The notes under the pieces were generated by a model. It saw only the letters and a program-made list of their open reading frames with translations, did no database searches and was not told where the DNA came from. Of a stretch of DNA of 64,000 nt, positions 9,578-20,400 are shown piece by piece; position 1 is the first letter of the stretch; each line of letters opens with the position of its first letter. Origin of the DNA: Pedobacter sp. SL55 (GTDB lineage Bacteria > Bacteroidota > Bacteroidia > Sphingobacteriales > Sphingobacteriaceae); the NCBI RefSeq assembly GCF_026625705.1, contig NZ_CP113059.1, positions 620,001-684,000 on the forward strand. The letters are read 5' to 3'. Both the position numbers and the translations under genes were made by a program.

Positions 9578-11149
9578 TTACCTCCAATATTCGTTTTGTA
9601 CCAATAATGAGTTATTTCTTAGTACCTCTTCGCTAATTGGCCAATAAATGCCCCCATTATCCAATAATTGGTTAAATGCCGCATCGTTTCTTTTTATTCT
9701 ATTTAGCCTTACTTGGTCAAACCATCTCCAACCTTCGCCCATCAGTTCTCTTCTTCTCTCCAAAAAAATGGCCTCTATTACGCCTTCGTCAGGTCCGTTG
9801 TAGCCACCTAAACCACGTAGAAAACGTACCCTGTCTAGTTCATCTATTGCAGAAGAGGTATTCCCTAAAACCGCTTGAGCCTCGGCATATAACAAGGTCA
9901 GTTCCTCAATTCTGGTAAACACCATGGCCGAAGTGTACAAGGCCAAAGAGCCATCTGTTTGCGGGGCATTTCTAAGGCATTTAATTTTACTGAACACGGT
10001 ATTAGAGCTTCCGTATCCGGTAAAGTAATCTGTTACTGGTTTACCATCTGCTGGGTTAATTCTAAACCTGCCATCGGTGGGCTCATTAAAAATTTGCGTA
10101 ATGGTTTCGTCTGGAACATAAATATGTGGCCTAGCCCGGGTAATTATAGGTGCTGCCAACGTAAGGTCTTCGATGTGGCCCACCTGCGAAAACTCCTTGG
10201 TATCCCACCTAAAAGGAAAAGCTACTAAGTGGGCGGGCTTATTGTTATAAAAGAAGCCATTTGATAGTGTTAAATCGGCCGTTGTGGTAAAAGCCGCACC
10301 AGTTTTTGTATAATTTCTAATGGCCACTTCGGCATAGGCAGAGGCTTCCAAATATCGTTGATCCCAAGCGGCAATGTGTGCCAAAATTGCATAGGCAGAT
10401 GTTCTGGTTAGCAATACACCATTCCAATAACCCACATCGCCGGCAACTGTTCCATCAGTGTATTTGCCGTAATAGGCACCGGGCAAATCGTCATCTAGCT
10501 GAAAACCATACCTATAAGGCAAATCTGTAGCAGCAAGTACCAATTCGCTTTCTGCGTATCTTAATACAATAGCCTGTTTAGTTCTTTCCTTCTTATCAAA
10601 ATAAGAATCATGAGAAGAAGTAATCAAGGGCACATCTCCCCAAATTCTGCACATTAAAAAATAGGTAAAGGCCCTTAAAGCTCTCATTTGGGCTACATCT
10701 GCTTTGTAGTTTCTTTCTGTATATTGTCTATCTTTTTTTAGTACCTCTCCTGCCCTTTCAATAAATAAGCTGGCGCTATTAATTACGGCGTAAAACCTTC
10801 TCCAGTTGCTTAAAGATTGCAGCGTTGGATAAGGAGCGTTCAGGTTATTACCAATAATTGCTTTAAGGTCTAACCTAGTGGTGGCTACGAAATCGCCGTG
10901 CCTAAGTTCGCCATATAGCCACTGGGCATTGTTATCGGCTAAAGCGGCTCTAAGTAGTCCATAAGATCCCAAAAGCGCACCTCTGGTATCCGAAATAGTT
11001 TCCCAATTATTGTTTTCGTTTACCAAGTGTGTGGCATCAACTTCTAACTTCTTGTTGCAAGAAATAAGAACCAGCACAGTCATCAAAAATCCAACGGTTT
11101 GGATTTTTAACGCATTAAATCTGAATGTATGTAGTTGCTTTGATAACAT
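9578..11149 (-). CDS. SusD/RagB-family outer-membrane nutrient-binding lipoprotein (module 2)
   Basis: A 523-residue SusD homologue with lipobox LISC (Cys31). Family features include the helical segment AQMRALRAFTYFLMCRIWGDVP, the TPR-like LTLLYAEAQAVLGN, and the C-terminal FLERRRELMGEGWRWFDQVR followed by YWPISEEVLRNN. It should bind oligosaccharide and act as the lid of its own SusC, encoded 8 bases upstream. It is only distantly similar to the module 1 SusD, which suggests the two pairs take up different glycans or different fragments of one glycan. Confidence 0.95.
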   Translation of the reverse strand: MLSKQLHTFRFNALKIQTVGFLMTVLVLISCNKKLEVDATHLVNENNNWETISDTRGALLGSYGLLRAALADNNAQWLYGELRHGDFVATTRLDLKAIIGNNLNAPYPTLQSLSNWRRFYAVINSASLFIERAGEVLKKDRQYTERNYKADVAQMRALRAFTYFLMCRIWGDVPLITSSHDSYFDKKERTKQAIVLRYAESELVLAATDLPYRYGFQLDDDLPGAYYGKYTDGTVAGDVGYWNGVLLTRTSAYAILAHIAAWDQRYLEASAYAEVAIRNYTKTGAAFTTTADLTLSNGFFYNNKPAHLVAFPFRWDTKEFSQVGHIEDLTLAAPIITRARPHIYVPDETITQIFNEPTDGRFRINPADGKPVTDYFTGYGSSNTVFSKIKCLRNAPQTDGSLALYTSAMVFTRIEELTLLYAEAQAVLGNTSSAIDELDRVRFLRGLGGYNGPDEGVIEAIFLERRRELMGEGWRWFDQVRLNRIKRNDAAFNQLLDNGGIYWPISEEVLRNNSLLVQNEYWR

Positions 11150-11157
11150 TTTCGTTC

Positions 11158-14100
11158 TTATAAATCTAGTTTTATACCTAAAGAATATGTTCTTGGAATA
11201 GACATGCCATATCCGGTATCTATCCCTATATAATTTACCAATTCTGGATCTCCGCCCGTATAAGGCGTAACTGTAAATACATTTAATGCTGTAGCGTACA
11301 GGTATAATCTTCTGAAGTTGTTCTTCTGTTTCTTGAAAAAGCCTGCATTAGTGATGTCGTAGCCCAATGAGATGCTTCTCAATTTTAGATAAGCCCCATT
11401 TTCGATGAAAATATCTTGATCGGTACGGTAGGCTTGTACAGCACTCCAAGGATTGTAAACAGGATAATTGGCCATATCCAAGCCTTTTTGCCAAAAAGTA
11501 ATTTCGTTGATGGAATTGATATCGTTACTGCCCGCCCTAGCTGCAAAATCAAGTCGGTTTGCTGCCGCTTGGTTTAAGATATTACGCTTGCCTACAAAGG
11601 CGAAGTTTAAATCTAGGGTAAAGCTTTTATAGGTTATATCTGTTCCTACATTCCCTGTAATACGAGGAATAAAGTTACCCAGTTCTACTTTATCGCTTTC
11701 GTTGATGATGTAATCGCCATTTAGATCTTTCCATTTTGGATCGCCCGCAAGTAGCGGCAATCCTTTATAGCTTAAGATTTGATAGTTAGCAGGATTCACC
11801 GGAACATCTATATCTCTTTGGTAAACGCCTGTACTTTGCAACACCCAAAACCTATCTATCGGTTTACCAACAACCAGTTTTTGGTTACCTACCGTGATAT
11901 CGTTAAGTCCACCCGGAAGCGCATTTAGCTTATTGGTGTTATAAGCCGCATTGAAATTCACATTCCATGTAACCGCACCACTTTTAGGCGCTAAAATAGC
12001 GGCTTGCAAGGCTAATTCTACCCCTCTATTATTCACATCCATGCCTGTTTGGTAGGTTTTAGCATAACCGTACTCTGCGTTGGTTGGCACATCTAACAGC
12101 ATTCTGTTATTATTTTTAGTGTACAAATCTATCTTGGCTTGTAACCTATCTTTTAATAGACCTACCTCTAAACCCACACTAGTTTCTTGTACATAAGCCC
12201 ATGGTATATCATAGCCAACCCATCCTAAAGAATAAGGCCTGGTAATGGTTCCAAAACCGTTATAAGAACTCATGTTAGGGTTTGCAGACCAGCCAATATC
12301 AGAAGTGTATTGAGGACCGGCAGCGTATCTATCAGAAGTATATAGTGTACCCAATCTTCCCCAAGTGGCATTAATTTTCAATTTGGTAACGGGCAAATTG
12401 TTTTTGGCAACAACTCTTTTAAGATCCCATTGTGCATTTACCATTGGCGAGAAAAACCACCGATCTGTAGGCTGCATATTAGATGCCCCATCTGTACGCA
12501 ACACCGCATTTAAGAAGAACTCTTTATTATAACTGTATTCTATCTTACTGTATAAAGAGCTAAGGTTAATTTTTTGCTTGTCTGTAAATCTGTTTACGAT
12601 AAGAAATAATGATCTTAGATAATCAGCATCTGCCGAATTTCCAACAACGGAATTAATCCTAACATAATCGCTAGGGCCTTTGTAGCCTTGTCCGTAATTA
12701 TACTTACTGATATCGTTAGTAAAGGTATGCCCTACTAAAAAGTTAAAGTCGTTTTTACTATCCAGCGTATAGCCGTAGCTTAAAACGTTATCAATATTTA
12801 ATCTTTGGTTATAACCAAAATAGTTAGACACGTAGTTATTTCCATCCAACAATTGAGAGTTATAAAACACATCTCTCATGTTTTCATTATAATCAAATGA
12901 TATTCTTGACAGGAAATCAATTTTTTTAACTTTTGCGTTTAATGAGAAAGAACCTTGTATAGCGTTGTTTGAATTATTGTCGAAAGATTTATGATCGTAC
13001 TGGTTAAGCAAGTTGCTATACACTAGTTTGTTTGGCGCAATTGGACTGCTTAAGTCTGGCACGTATTGCATTTCGGCAAAGCGATCTCTCAAGTTTCTGT
13101 TTCTATCCCTGGTTAATTTGGTGGCATTTACCATACTAGAAACGGTTAGCCATTTTAGCGGCAACATATTAATAAAGAAAGAGGCTACATACTTATCTAG
13201 CTTTGTATCATCGGCATTGCCTGCGCTTGAACTGTTTGCGCCGTAAAACCTAAAATTAGATCTGCTGGTGCCGCTAAGTAATACTGCCATTAATGGAATA
13301 GATGGGCGCCCTTTTGTAGTAAAGATCTGTCCAGTTAGAAGCACCATAGTAATTTTCATTACTAGCATCGCTCAAAAAACCTGGTATGTTGGCTTTTTCT
13401 TCGGCACTAGCAAATTTATCGTAAAATATTTTTCTGAAATTACTCTCATCCACACCGTTGGTTGTGGTTACCATATCCTTATCTACAAAACCATAGGCAC
13501 TGCTAAAAGAGATTTCGCGTTTACCTTCGTGAGCGTTTTTGGTGGTAATTAAAATGGCTCCGTTGGCGGCACGTGGCCCGTAAATTGCAGCAGCCTCCAA
13601 ACCTTTTACCACGTGTATTGATGCCACATTATCTAAATCGATGGTTGAAAGCAGATTAGTTGCCGACCCCAGCGGACTAAAATCATACTTCTGTATCTGG
13701 CTCGAAAATGTATTGTCTTGCATTAGCGGAATACCATTTACAAAGATTGCTGGTTGTGCCAGTGCCACATCTCCTTGGGTAAAAAACGGACGGCTTATTC
13801 CTCTAATCAGCATCCACTGTTCCGAAGTCCCAGGTTCGCCATTTGGCTCTTGCACAAATACACCGCTAACGGATGCCTTTAGCGCCTGCTGTAAAGAGTT
13901 GAAAGGATACAATGCAGCCTTCTTTACATCAATAGAATCGATGATTTTTTTAGAAACATAATTTCTAAGCACTACCGAGTCTATAACCTTGGTATTTTTA
14001 GGGAGTGTATCTTGCTTAGATTTTGCCGAATCTACTTCTTGATAAAAGGCAGCTGTTGTTATATATTTTGAGCTAACGCCAGCCACCACAGCATTTGGCA

Positions 14101-14176
14101 GGCAGGCGTTAATGAAAAGTAAAAAAGTAAAACACGCAAAATAGTTTTTCATTTTTCTAATTGTTGATTTAATCAT
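11158..14176 (-). CDS. SusC/RagA TonB-linked outer-membrane transporter (module 2), frameshifted and without the N-terminal beta-sandwich
   Basis: The N-terminal piece (13274-14176) carries a signal peptide (MKNYFACF..., alternative start 14152) and the plug (FNSLQQALKASVSGVFVQ, AIFVNGIPLM, IYGPRAANGAILITTKN). The barrel continues in another frame (11158 to about 13275) with NVNFNAAYNTNK and YSLGIKLDL at the end. Dropping one T near 13276-13277 joins NGSIT to SGTSRSNFRFYG. Unlike the module 1 SusC it lacks the carboxypeptidase-regulatory-like domain; instead about 60 unrecognised residues precede the plug, and no clear TonB box is seen. The role is import of a SusD-bound oligosaccharide. Confidence 0.88.
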
Positions 14177-14414
14177 TTCGAATATTGCAGCCGTACAGCG
14201 ATAAATTGATGATACGCTCTACGTCTTCTAATTCTAGTATTAAGAAGGTTATTTTTTCAGCTTATCTTCTTCGATTTCGAAAGGTTGCTTGAGCACACCT
14301 GCTCCTTAGCAAAAAGAATTTGTTTGTTTGGTTTCATCATTAGTTTAAGTTGGTTTTGTTACCCCAAATATGTTTATTAAGCATTTTAAAAAAGATGAAA
14401 ATCCAAAACAATTA

Positions 14415-14432
14415 GGTAGACAATCCTCAAAA
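14415..14432 (+). promoter_or_regulatory. Candidate regulator site resembling the 17307 motif
   Basis: GGTAGACAATCCTCAAAA resembles GGTAGAATCCTAAAA at 17308-17322, with small insertions. It lies about 240 bases upstream of the module 2 susC, in the same orientation relative to the minus-strand operon as the motif upstream of GH88. A binding site for the adjacent hybrid regulator is plausible but unproven. Confidence 0.35.
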
Positions 14433-14604
14433 AAACGCCCCAAAACACAAAACAGCCACATGTTTGCCTGTAAACCACTTTTTATCTTGTAAATATTTTG
14501 AAATAAAAATTAGGAATTGAATAATGCCTTACCCATAGTTAGCTTTTGCTAATTCAGCATCATTTTTTTTAAGGGAGTTAGCAGTTTTTATATTTACTGG
14601 GCTA

Positions 14605-14635
14605 GATGTAAAAAGGCATTTTGCCTCTTTACATC
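14605..14635 (-). terminator. Hairpin after the GH88-DUF2264 unit
   Basis: Thirteen-base arms with one mismatch (GATGTAAAAAGGC at 14605-14617 and GCCTCTTTACATC at 14623-14635) flank a five-base loop, about 50 bases past the DUF2264 stop. No clean T-run follows on the minus strand, so it may be a terminator or an mRNA-stabilising hairpin. Confidence 0.4.
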
Positions 14636-14686
14636 ATCTCATCAAATATTGGCTGGCTGCACCAGTTTACCACCGAATAGCTCGTG

Positions 14687-15943
14687 TTAGTAATCTACGT
14701 GATAGTCTTTTGGAAACCCATTACCCGACCACGCTTTTTTAGCAGTCCATGCTGTAAAAGGTGCCGACCAAAACGGATCTGTAGCAGGTAAGCCTAAAGG
14801 CAAGAAGGATAAAGTAGCCATATACAAACTTCCTGTAGAGGTATAGTAATCTGCAATTTCTGGTTGATGACCACAGAAACCAAGCTGCAGCCATCCGTTG
14901 CCATCAAAGGTTCCCTTTACATCGTACATATTCTTTTTTACCAATGTTAGGGCACACCTCACTTGTGCTGGCAAAATTTCTTTCGGCAACTTATTCATTA
15001 ACGCTACCTGTGCCAATGCCTGAAAAGCACTAGTTCTGTAGGTAATTGAACGGCCAATGGGCGGAAATGTACCTTCTGGAGAGATCAATCTTTCTTGCCC
15101 CACCGCATAACGCTGCATACGCTTAAGAGCTAATTGGTAGGTAGCCGCTTCTACTAACTGATGATCTACCAAAACAGCTAATGTATCTACCATCATGGGA
15201 TGGATAACGAAAGAGTTATAATAATCGAATGCTAAATTAGGGCCATCGCCATACCAGCCATCGCCTTTGTACCATTCATTAAGTTTTATAATGCCCTCAT
15301 TCAGTCTATCCTTGTCAATATCTTGGCCAATGGTTAAAAGAAAAGCCTCGGTTATAGAGCCAAACAATAACCAATTGCTTTTAAATGGCTTTCTATTTCT
15401 AAGCGACTTAAACGCTTTTACGATTGCTTGTTTAGTTTCTAGTTTTAGAGGCTCCCATAATGCTTTGGGAGCCCTCAAAAAAGTTTGTGCCAAATAGGCC
15501 GCATCTACAATGGGTTGATAATCTTTATTAAAAACAAGCTGGTCGGGACTGCCATCGGAAAAGCAATTATCCAGACCTTTAACCGCTTCTAATCGCATTT
15601 TTTTCCTCAATTTACCTTCTTCGGTACCATCATCGGGCAAAGCCAACCAAGGCGCAATACCTGCATAAGTACGACCCACTGCTTCTAAGTAAGACACTTT
15701 TGGAGAGCGTTTATCAAACGTTGGCGAAGTAATTAAAGGCATATTTTTTACCAAAGTTCCAGCGGCCAGATTAGACACCACAGGATTGGCTATTTTGTAA
15801 AGCAACTGGTACCAATACGTTCTATCATCTACTGGTTTTTGCAATTTCTCGTTATCATTTTCTGTGGCTAGAACAGATTTTGGTCTAACTAAACCCGTTA
15901 AGCCAGCAAGGGACATTGCAGTTAAAAAGTTTCTTCTTCTCAT
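14687..15943 (-). CDS. DUF2264 domain-containing protein, putative polysaccharide-degradation enzyme
   Basis: A 418-residue exported protein with a twin-arginine-like N-terminus (MRRRNFLTAMSLAGL). The body matches the DUF2264 family: NWLLFGSITEAFLL, YKGDGWYGDGPNLAFDYYNSFVIHPMM, and GRSITYRTSAFQALAQVAL. This family has an (alpha/alpha)-barrel look and is found near GH88 and lyase genes in PULs. Its exact reaction is not established to my knowledge. It starts 12 bases after the GH88 stop, so the two are cotranscribed and likely act on the same uronic-acid-containing oligosaccharide in the periplasm. Confidence 0.85.
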   Translation of the reverse strand: MRRRNFLTAMSLAGLTGLVRPKSVLATENDNEKLQKPVDDRTYWYQLLYKIANPVVSNLAAGTLVKNMPLITSPTFDKRSPKVSYLEAVGRTYAGIAPWLALPDDGTEEGKLRKKMRLEAVKGLDNCFSDGSPDQLVFNKDYQPIVDAAYLAQTFLRAPKALWEPLKLETKQAIVKAFKSLRNRKPFKSNWLLFGSITEAFLLTIGQDIDKDRLNEGIIKLNEWYKGDGWYGDGPNLAFDYYNSFVIHPMMVDTLAVLVDHQLVEAATYQLALKRMQRYAVGQERLISPEGTFPPIGRSITYRTSAFQALAQVALMNKLPKEILPAQVRCALTLVKKNMYDVKGTFDGNGWLQLGFCGHQPEIADYYTSTGSLYMATLSFLPLGLPATDPFWSAPFTAWTAKKAWSGNGFPKDYHVDY

Positions 15944-15955
15944 TTTATTTCGCTT

Positions 15956-17188
15956 TTACAAATACCAGTTTTTATATCGCATTAAAGCTTCAAGATAGTA
16001 ATAGTCGGCATAAGTTAAGGGCACGTCAATTTCTGATTTTAAGGGCAATGCACCAGTGCTATGCTTCAATAAAAACCCACCGTTTGTACCCTCTTGTGCT
16101 GTATATTTATCCGAAGATAAGGACACCAACATTTCTTTTGCTTGTGCTACATAATATTTTTTGGTTTTAGCCGAGCTATATTGCCCCAATTCTAATAACG
16201 CAGAGGCGATGACCGCAGCGGCAGATGCGTCTCTATATGTATTGGGTATCTCTTTAGCATTGAAATCCCAATACGGAATTTTATCTGCTGGCAAGGTTGG
16301 ATTATTTAAGATGTACTTAGCAATATTTTGGGCGAAATTAAGATACTGTTTATCTTTAGTAAACCTGTACATTAACGTGTAGCCATATAGCGCCCAGCCT
16401 TGTCCGCGGCTCCAAGCAGTTTCATCTCCAGCGCCTTGGGCAGTTCCTTTTTTAATTACCTTGCCATTCAACATATCGTAATCAACTACGTGGTACGAGC
16501 TAAAATCTGGCCTAAAATGGTTAGCTAATGTAGCATTAGCATGGTTTAAAGCTATTTCCCTATATTTTTGGTCTCCCCCGTTTTGTGCTACCCACAACAA
16601 CAACTCTAAATTCATCAAATTATCAATAATTACAGGGCCTTTCCAGCTTTTGTTAGAATTCCAAGATTGAATAACTTTCGCATCTGGCCTGTAACGTGTT
16701 ACAAGAGAAGCCGCGGCAGTATCTATCGTTTTTTTGTATTCCGGAATTTTTGTTAAGCGATAGGCGTTTCCAAAACTACAGTACATCATAAAGCCCAAAT
16801 CATGGTTACCAGTATAATGTTTTTCCTTTTCTAGGGTAGCCAAACGCTGCTCTGCTTCCTTTAATACCGACTGATCTTTTGTGTATTCATAGATGTAGAG
16901 CAAAGAACCCGGATAAAACCCGCTACACCACCACTTGGTATCACTGGTTTCAAACTTATTGCTTTTGGCATAAAAGGTTTTTGGCATACGGCCCATGGGA
17001 GTATTACTGGCCAGTATACGGTATTGCCTTTCGGCAAACTTAAACTGCTTATCAATTAACTGGCGCATATCATCGCTTGAGTTTTGCGACTTTACATGGG
17101 TACAGGTAAAAAACAACAACAGATAAAAGGCTATTCTTTTAGTAGCCTTGGTTATTTTAAATTCTCCGATATTCATTTTACAGGTCAT
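15956..17188 (-). CDS. Glycoside hydrolase family 88, unsaturated glucuronyl/galacturonyl hydrolase
   Basis: A 410-residue secreted enzyme (hydrophobic signal segment at residues about 20-34). GH88 enzymes use water to remove the 4,5-unsaturated uronic acid left at the non-reducing end by polysaccharide lyases. Family marks are the conserved Asp130 in NHDLGFMMY, Asp189 in VIIDNLMNLELLLW, the AWSRGQGWALYGYTLMYR segment and RDASAAAVIASALLELG near the C-terminus. It heads the minus-strand unit opposite the hybrid regulator. The target is therefore a uronic-acid polysaccharide processed by a lyase not present in this window. Start at 17188 or the ATG 12 bases later. Confidence 0.9.
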   Translation of the reverse strand: MTCKMNIGEFKITKATKRIAFYLLLFFTCTHVKSQNSSDDMRQLIDKQFKFAERQYRILASNTPMGRMPKTFYAKSNKFETSDTKWWCSGFYPGSLLYIYEYTKDQSVLKEAEQRLATLEKEKHYTGNHDLGFMMYCSFGNAYRLTKIPEYKKTIDTAAASLVTRYRPDAKVIQSWNSNKSWKGPVIIDNLMNLELLLWVAQNGGDQKYREIALNHANATLANHFRPDFSSYHVVDYDMLNGKVIKKGTAQGAGDETAWSRGQGWALYGYTLMYRFTKDKQYLNFAQNIAKYILNNPTLPADKIPYWDFNAKEIPNTYRDASAAAVIASALLELGQYSSAKTKKYYVAQAKEMLVSLSSDKYTAQEGTNGGFLLKHSTGALPLKSEIDVPLTYADYYYLEALMRYKNWYL

Positions 17189-17306
17189 TTATGTACTTAG
17201 GGATGGATAAATCTTTTTTATTTTATACGATTGATTAAAACTTTAGACGCGTTTAATTGCTACCTTACAAGACCATTCAAAACTGAAAATTTACGTTTAA
17301 AAAAAG

Positions 17307-17334
17307 GGGTAGAATCCTAAAAGAAAGGGTAGAA
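17307..17334 (+). promoter_or_regulatory. Direct repeat GGGTAGAA with 20-base spacing in the HTCS/GH88 divergent region
   Basis: GGGTAGAA occurs at 17307-17314 and again at 17327-17334, exactly 20 bases apart, about two helical turns. AraC-type regulators commonly bind direct repeats with this spacing. It lies about 120 bases upstream of GH88 and about 110 bases upstream of the regulator, so it could be the operator for one or both. Confidence 0.4.
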
Positions 17335-17445
17335 AAATCAAAAAAACAAATCCATAAACTTCGTTTTTATTGCAAGCAGCTCAAATTTTCAGTTATTATT
17401 CTTTATTTTTATGGGACTACAACAAACCTTTACTTGCTATTTCTC

Positions 17446-20400
17446 ATGAGATTTAATTCTTCTGTAGGCATTTTCTTTTTTTTGCTTTCCATCAACGTGC
17501 TTTTCTCGGCCAAGGCACAGCGTAACTTAAATTTCTCGAACTTAACGGTAGAAAATGGACTGTCTCAAAATTCGGTAATGGCAATAACCCAAGATAGTAC
17601 CGGCGTAATATGGCTGGGCACTAGGCAGGGCATTAACAGATATGATGGGTATCACTTTAAAAATTATAGTAAAAGCAATACTGACAAAAAAGGTAACGAG
17701 CAAGAAGAAATCACTTCTTTAATAACCGACTATACTGGAACCTTATGGGCGGGTACCGATACCGGACTACAAAAATATAATCTCAAAAAAGATAGATTTG
17801 AAAAGTTAGCACAGTTAAACAATGAGCTTATAGAATTACTATATCAAGATGATGACAAAAACTTATGGATTGGCACGCAGAAGGGCTTAAAACTATTAAT
17901 CGACCGTAATCAGCATAAATTCAAAACCTTTCTTTTTAGTAAAAAGGCAGAAGATCCAATAAATAGTGTTTTTGCAATATGTAAAGATAAAACTGGCCAT
18001 ATTTGGGTAGGTACCGGCAATGGGCTCATACAGGCAACCTATAGAAAGGGCATTTTCAGTTTCAAAAAAATCAACTTTCTTACTCAGCCAATAAGTGGCT
18101 ACATCACCGCCATAGCGAAAGATAAAAATCAGCATACTTGGGTAGGCACAACCAATGGCCTTTATTTATTAAACAACAAGGGACAGCTTTCTAGAACTTT
18201 TTTTCACACCGAAGGGATTGTAAATTCGCTGGTTCATAATGATATTAGAGAGCTTATGCCCAGTGATGATGGCACCCTGTGGATTGGGACACAGAACGGC
18301 CTAAGTATTTTTAACCCTTCTACTCGGTTTATTCAACAACTACCAGCATAACCCAGAAACAACAGGTAGTATTAGCCATAATTCTATTCATCATCTATTT
18401 AAAGATAGAAATAAAAATATTTGGATTGGCACTTATTTTGGCGGTGTAAACGTCATTTATCCTGTATCAACAAACTTTAAGGTTTATCGTAATGGCAAAT
18501 CGGCCAATAGCATTAGCGGAAATGTAGTAAGCGCCATTGCCGAGGGCAAACCTAATCAACTATGGATTGGAACCGAAGGCGCAGGTTTAAATCTGTTCAA
18601 CAAAGCCTCTAACTCCTTTAGTAATTACAAACACGATCCCGGCAATTACAACAGTATCAGTTCTAACCTTGTTAAAATACTAACGAAAAACAGATACGAT
18701 GACCATAATTTAACTATCGGCACACATAGGGGCGTCATCAACATATTGAATACATCTACCGGAAAATTTCAAAGAATTGCAAATGTAAAAGACAATAAGG
18801 GCACCATCGGTTCCGCAGAAATAATTGCCTTGGCTTATGACGCAACCGGAACACTTTGGGTTGGTTCTATGAACGGGATAACCACTTTAAAAAGCAAAGA
18901 CGGGGTGTACCCCAGCCAAACAACTCGCAGCCCAATAAATGATGCGCTTAAAAACAAAGGGATACTTCATCTCTTTGCAGACTCTAAGGAAAACCTTTGG
19001 ATTGGAACTTCTACAGGACTTTATAGATATAATTTAAACAAAAAGCAACTTACCAGTTTTAACGAAGCAAACAATTCCGATAGCCTACAATCAGACTATA
19101 TTAATTGTGTAACAGAAAATGCAAATGGCGAGCTGCTCATTGGCACCAATTCTGGAGGACTAAGCATTTACGACACCAAACGCAATACTTTTAAAACCTT
19201 CACAGAAAATGATGGACTAGTTAACAACAATGTATTAGGCATAATTGAAGACAATAGTGGAAATTTATGGATCAGTACCGCTAACGGACTATCGGAGTTT
19301 AACCCCAAAACCAAGCGATTTAGAAACTACACCAAAAGTGATGGTTTAGCAGGCAATGAGTTTAACAACCGCTCCTATTTTAAAGACAGTAGCGGAGAAA
19401 TTTTCTTTGGAGGCATTAACGGACTTACCTCGTTTTATCCAACAGAAATACAATCTAACAACTATATATCTCCCTTAGTATTTACCGGTTTACGGCTTTT
19501 TAATAAACCAGTAAACGTGGACGAAGAAAACGGTATTCTAAAAAATAATTTAAACCTTACCGAAGAGCTAGATTTTAGTTACGACCAAAATAATTTTACG
19601 TTAGAATTTTCATTGCTCAACTACGTAAAACCCGATAAAAACAAGTATGCTTACAAACTAGAAGGGTATGATAAGGAGTGGAAGTTCGATTCTACTCCCA
19701 TTGCATCTTATACCAACCTGCCATCTGGCAACTATCGATTTGTAGTAAAAGGAATAAACAACGATGGTATTCCGGGCAGCGCCATACGTGCTTTAAAGAT
19801 CCATATCAACCCTGCTCCGTGGCTATCTTGGTGGGCTTATCTAGGCTATGCCATCGTATTATCGGGCATTTTATTTTTAACGTTACGATATTTCTTTATT
19901 CGTGCCTTGTTAAAAAGAACCGAAAATGTTCAACAGATGAAACTGAAGTTTTTCACACATGTATCTCATGAAATTAGAACTCCCTTAACACTCATTTTAG
20001 GCCCATTAGAATCGCTCCTTAAAAATACAGCCCACCTACCAGAGCTTCACCAACAGGTAGTACCTATTAAAAATAATGCAGATAGATTGCTTAGGTTAAT
20101 TACCGAGTTAATGGACTTTAGAAAAACAGAAACCGGCAACATGAAGCTACATCTGGAAGAGCTTGATATTGTACAATTTATACAGTATATATTCAATGCT
20201 TTTAAAGATTTAGCTACCAGTAAGCACATCAATTACCGCATCGAAACACCCGCACAGCCCATACAGGTATGGATAGATAGGGTACAGCTAGAGAAGGTAT
20301 TTTTCAATTTATTGTCTAACGCTTTTAAGTTTACCAGCGATAACGGAATGATTAGCGTTACCGTAAAAGACATTGAACAGCAGGTAAGCATAGAAATTAG

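Larger units (their letters stand above)
14177..14686. promoter_or_regulatory. 510-base intergenic region upstream of the module 2 susC operon
   Basis: No coding frame was found. The region should hold the promoter for the long minus-strand SusCD operon. It contains a GGTAGACAATCCT motif at 14415-14427 that resembles a motif in the HTCS-GH88 divergent region, and a strong hairpin at 14605-14635. A clear TTTG/TAnnTTTG Bacteroidota promoter could not be assigned by eye. Confidence 0.5.
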
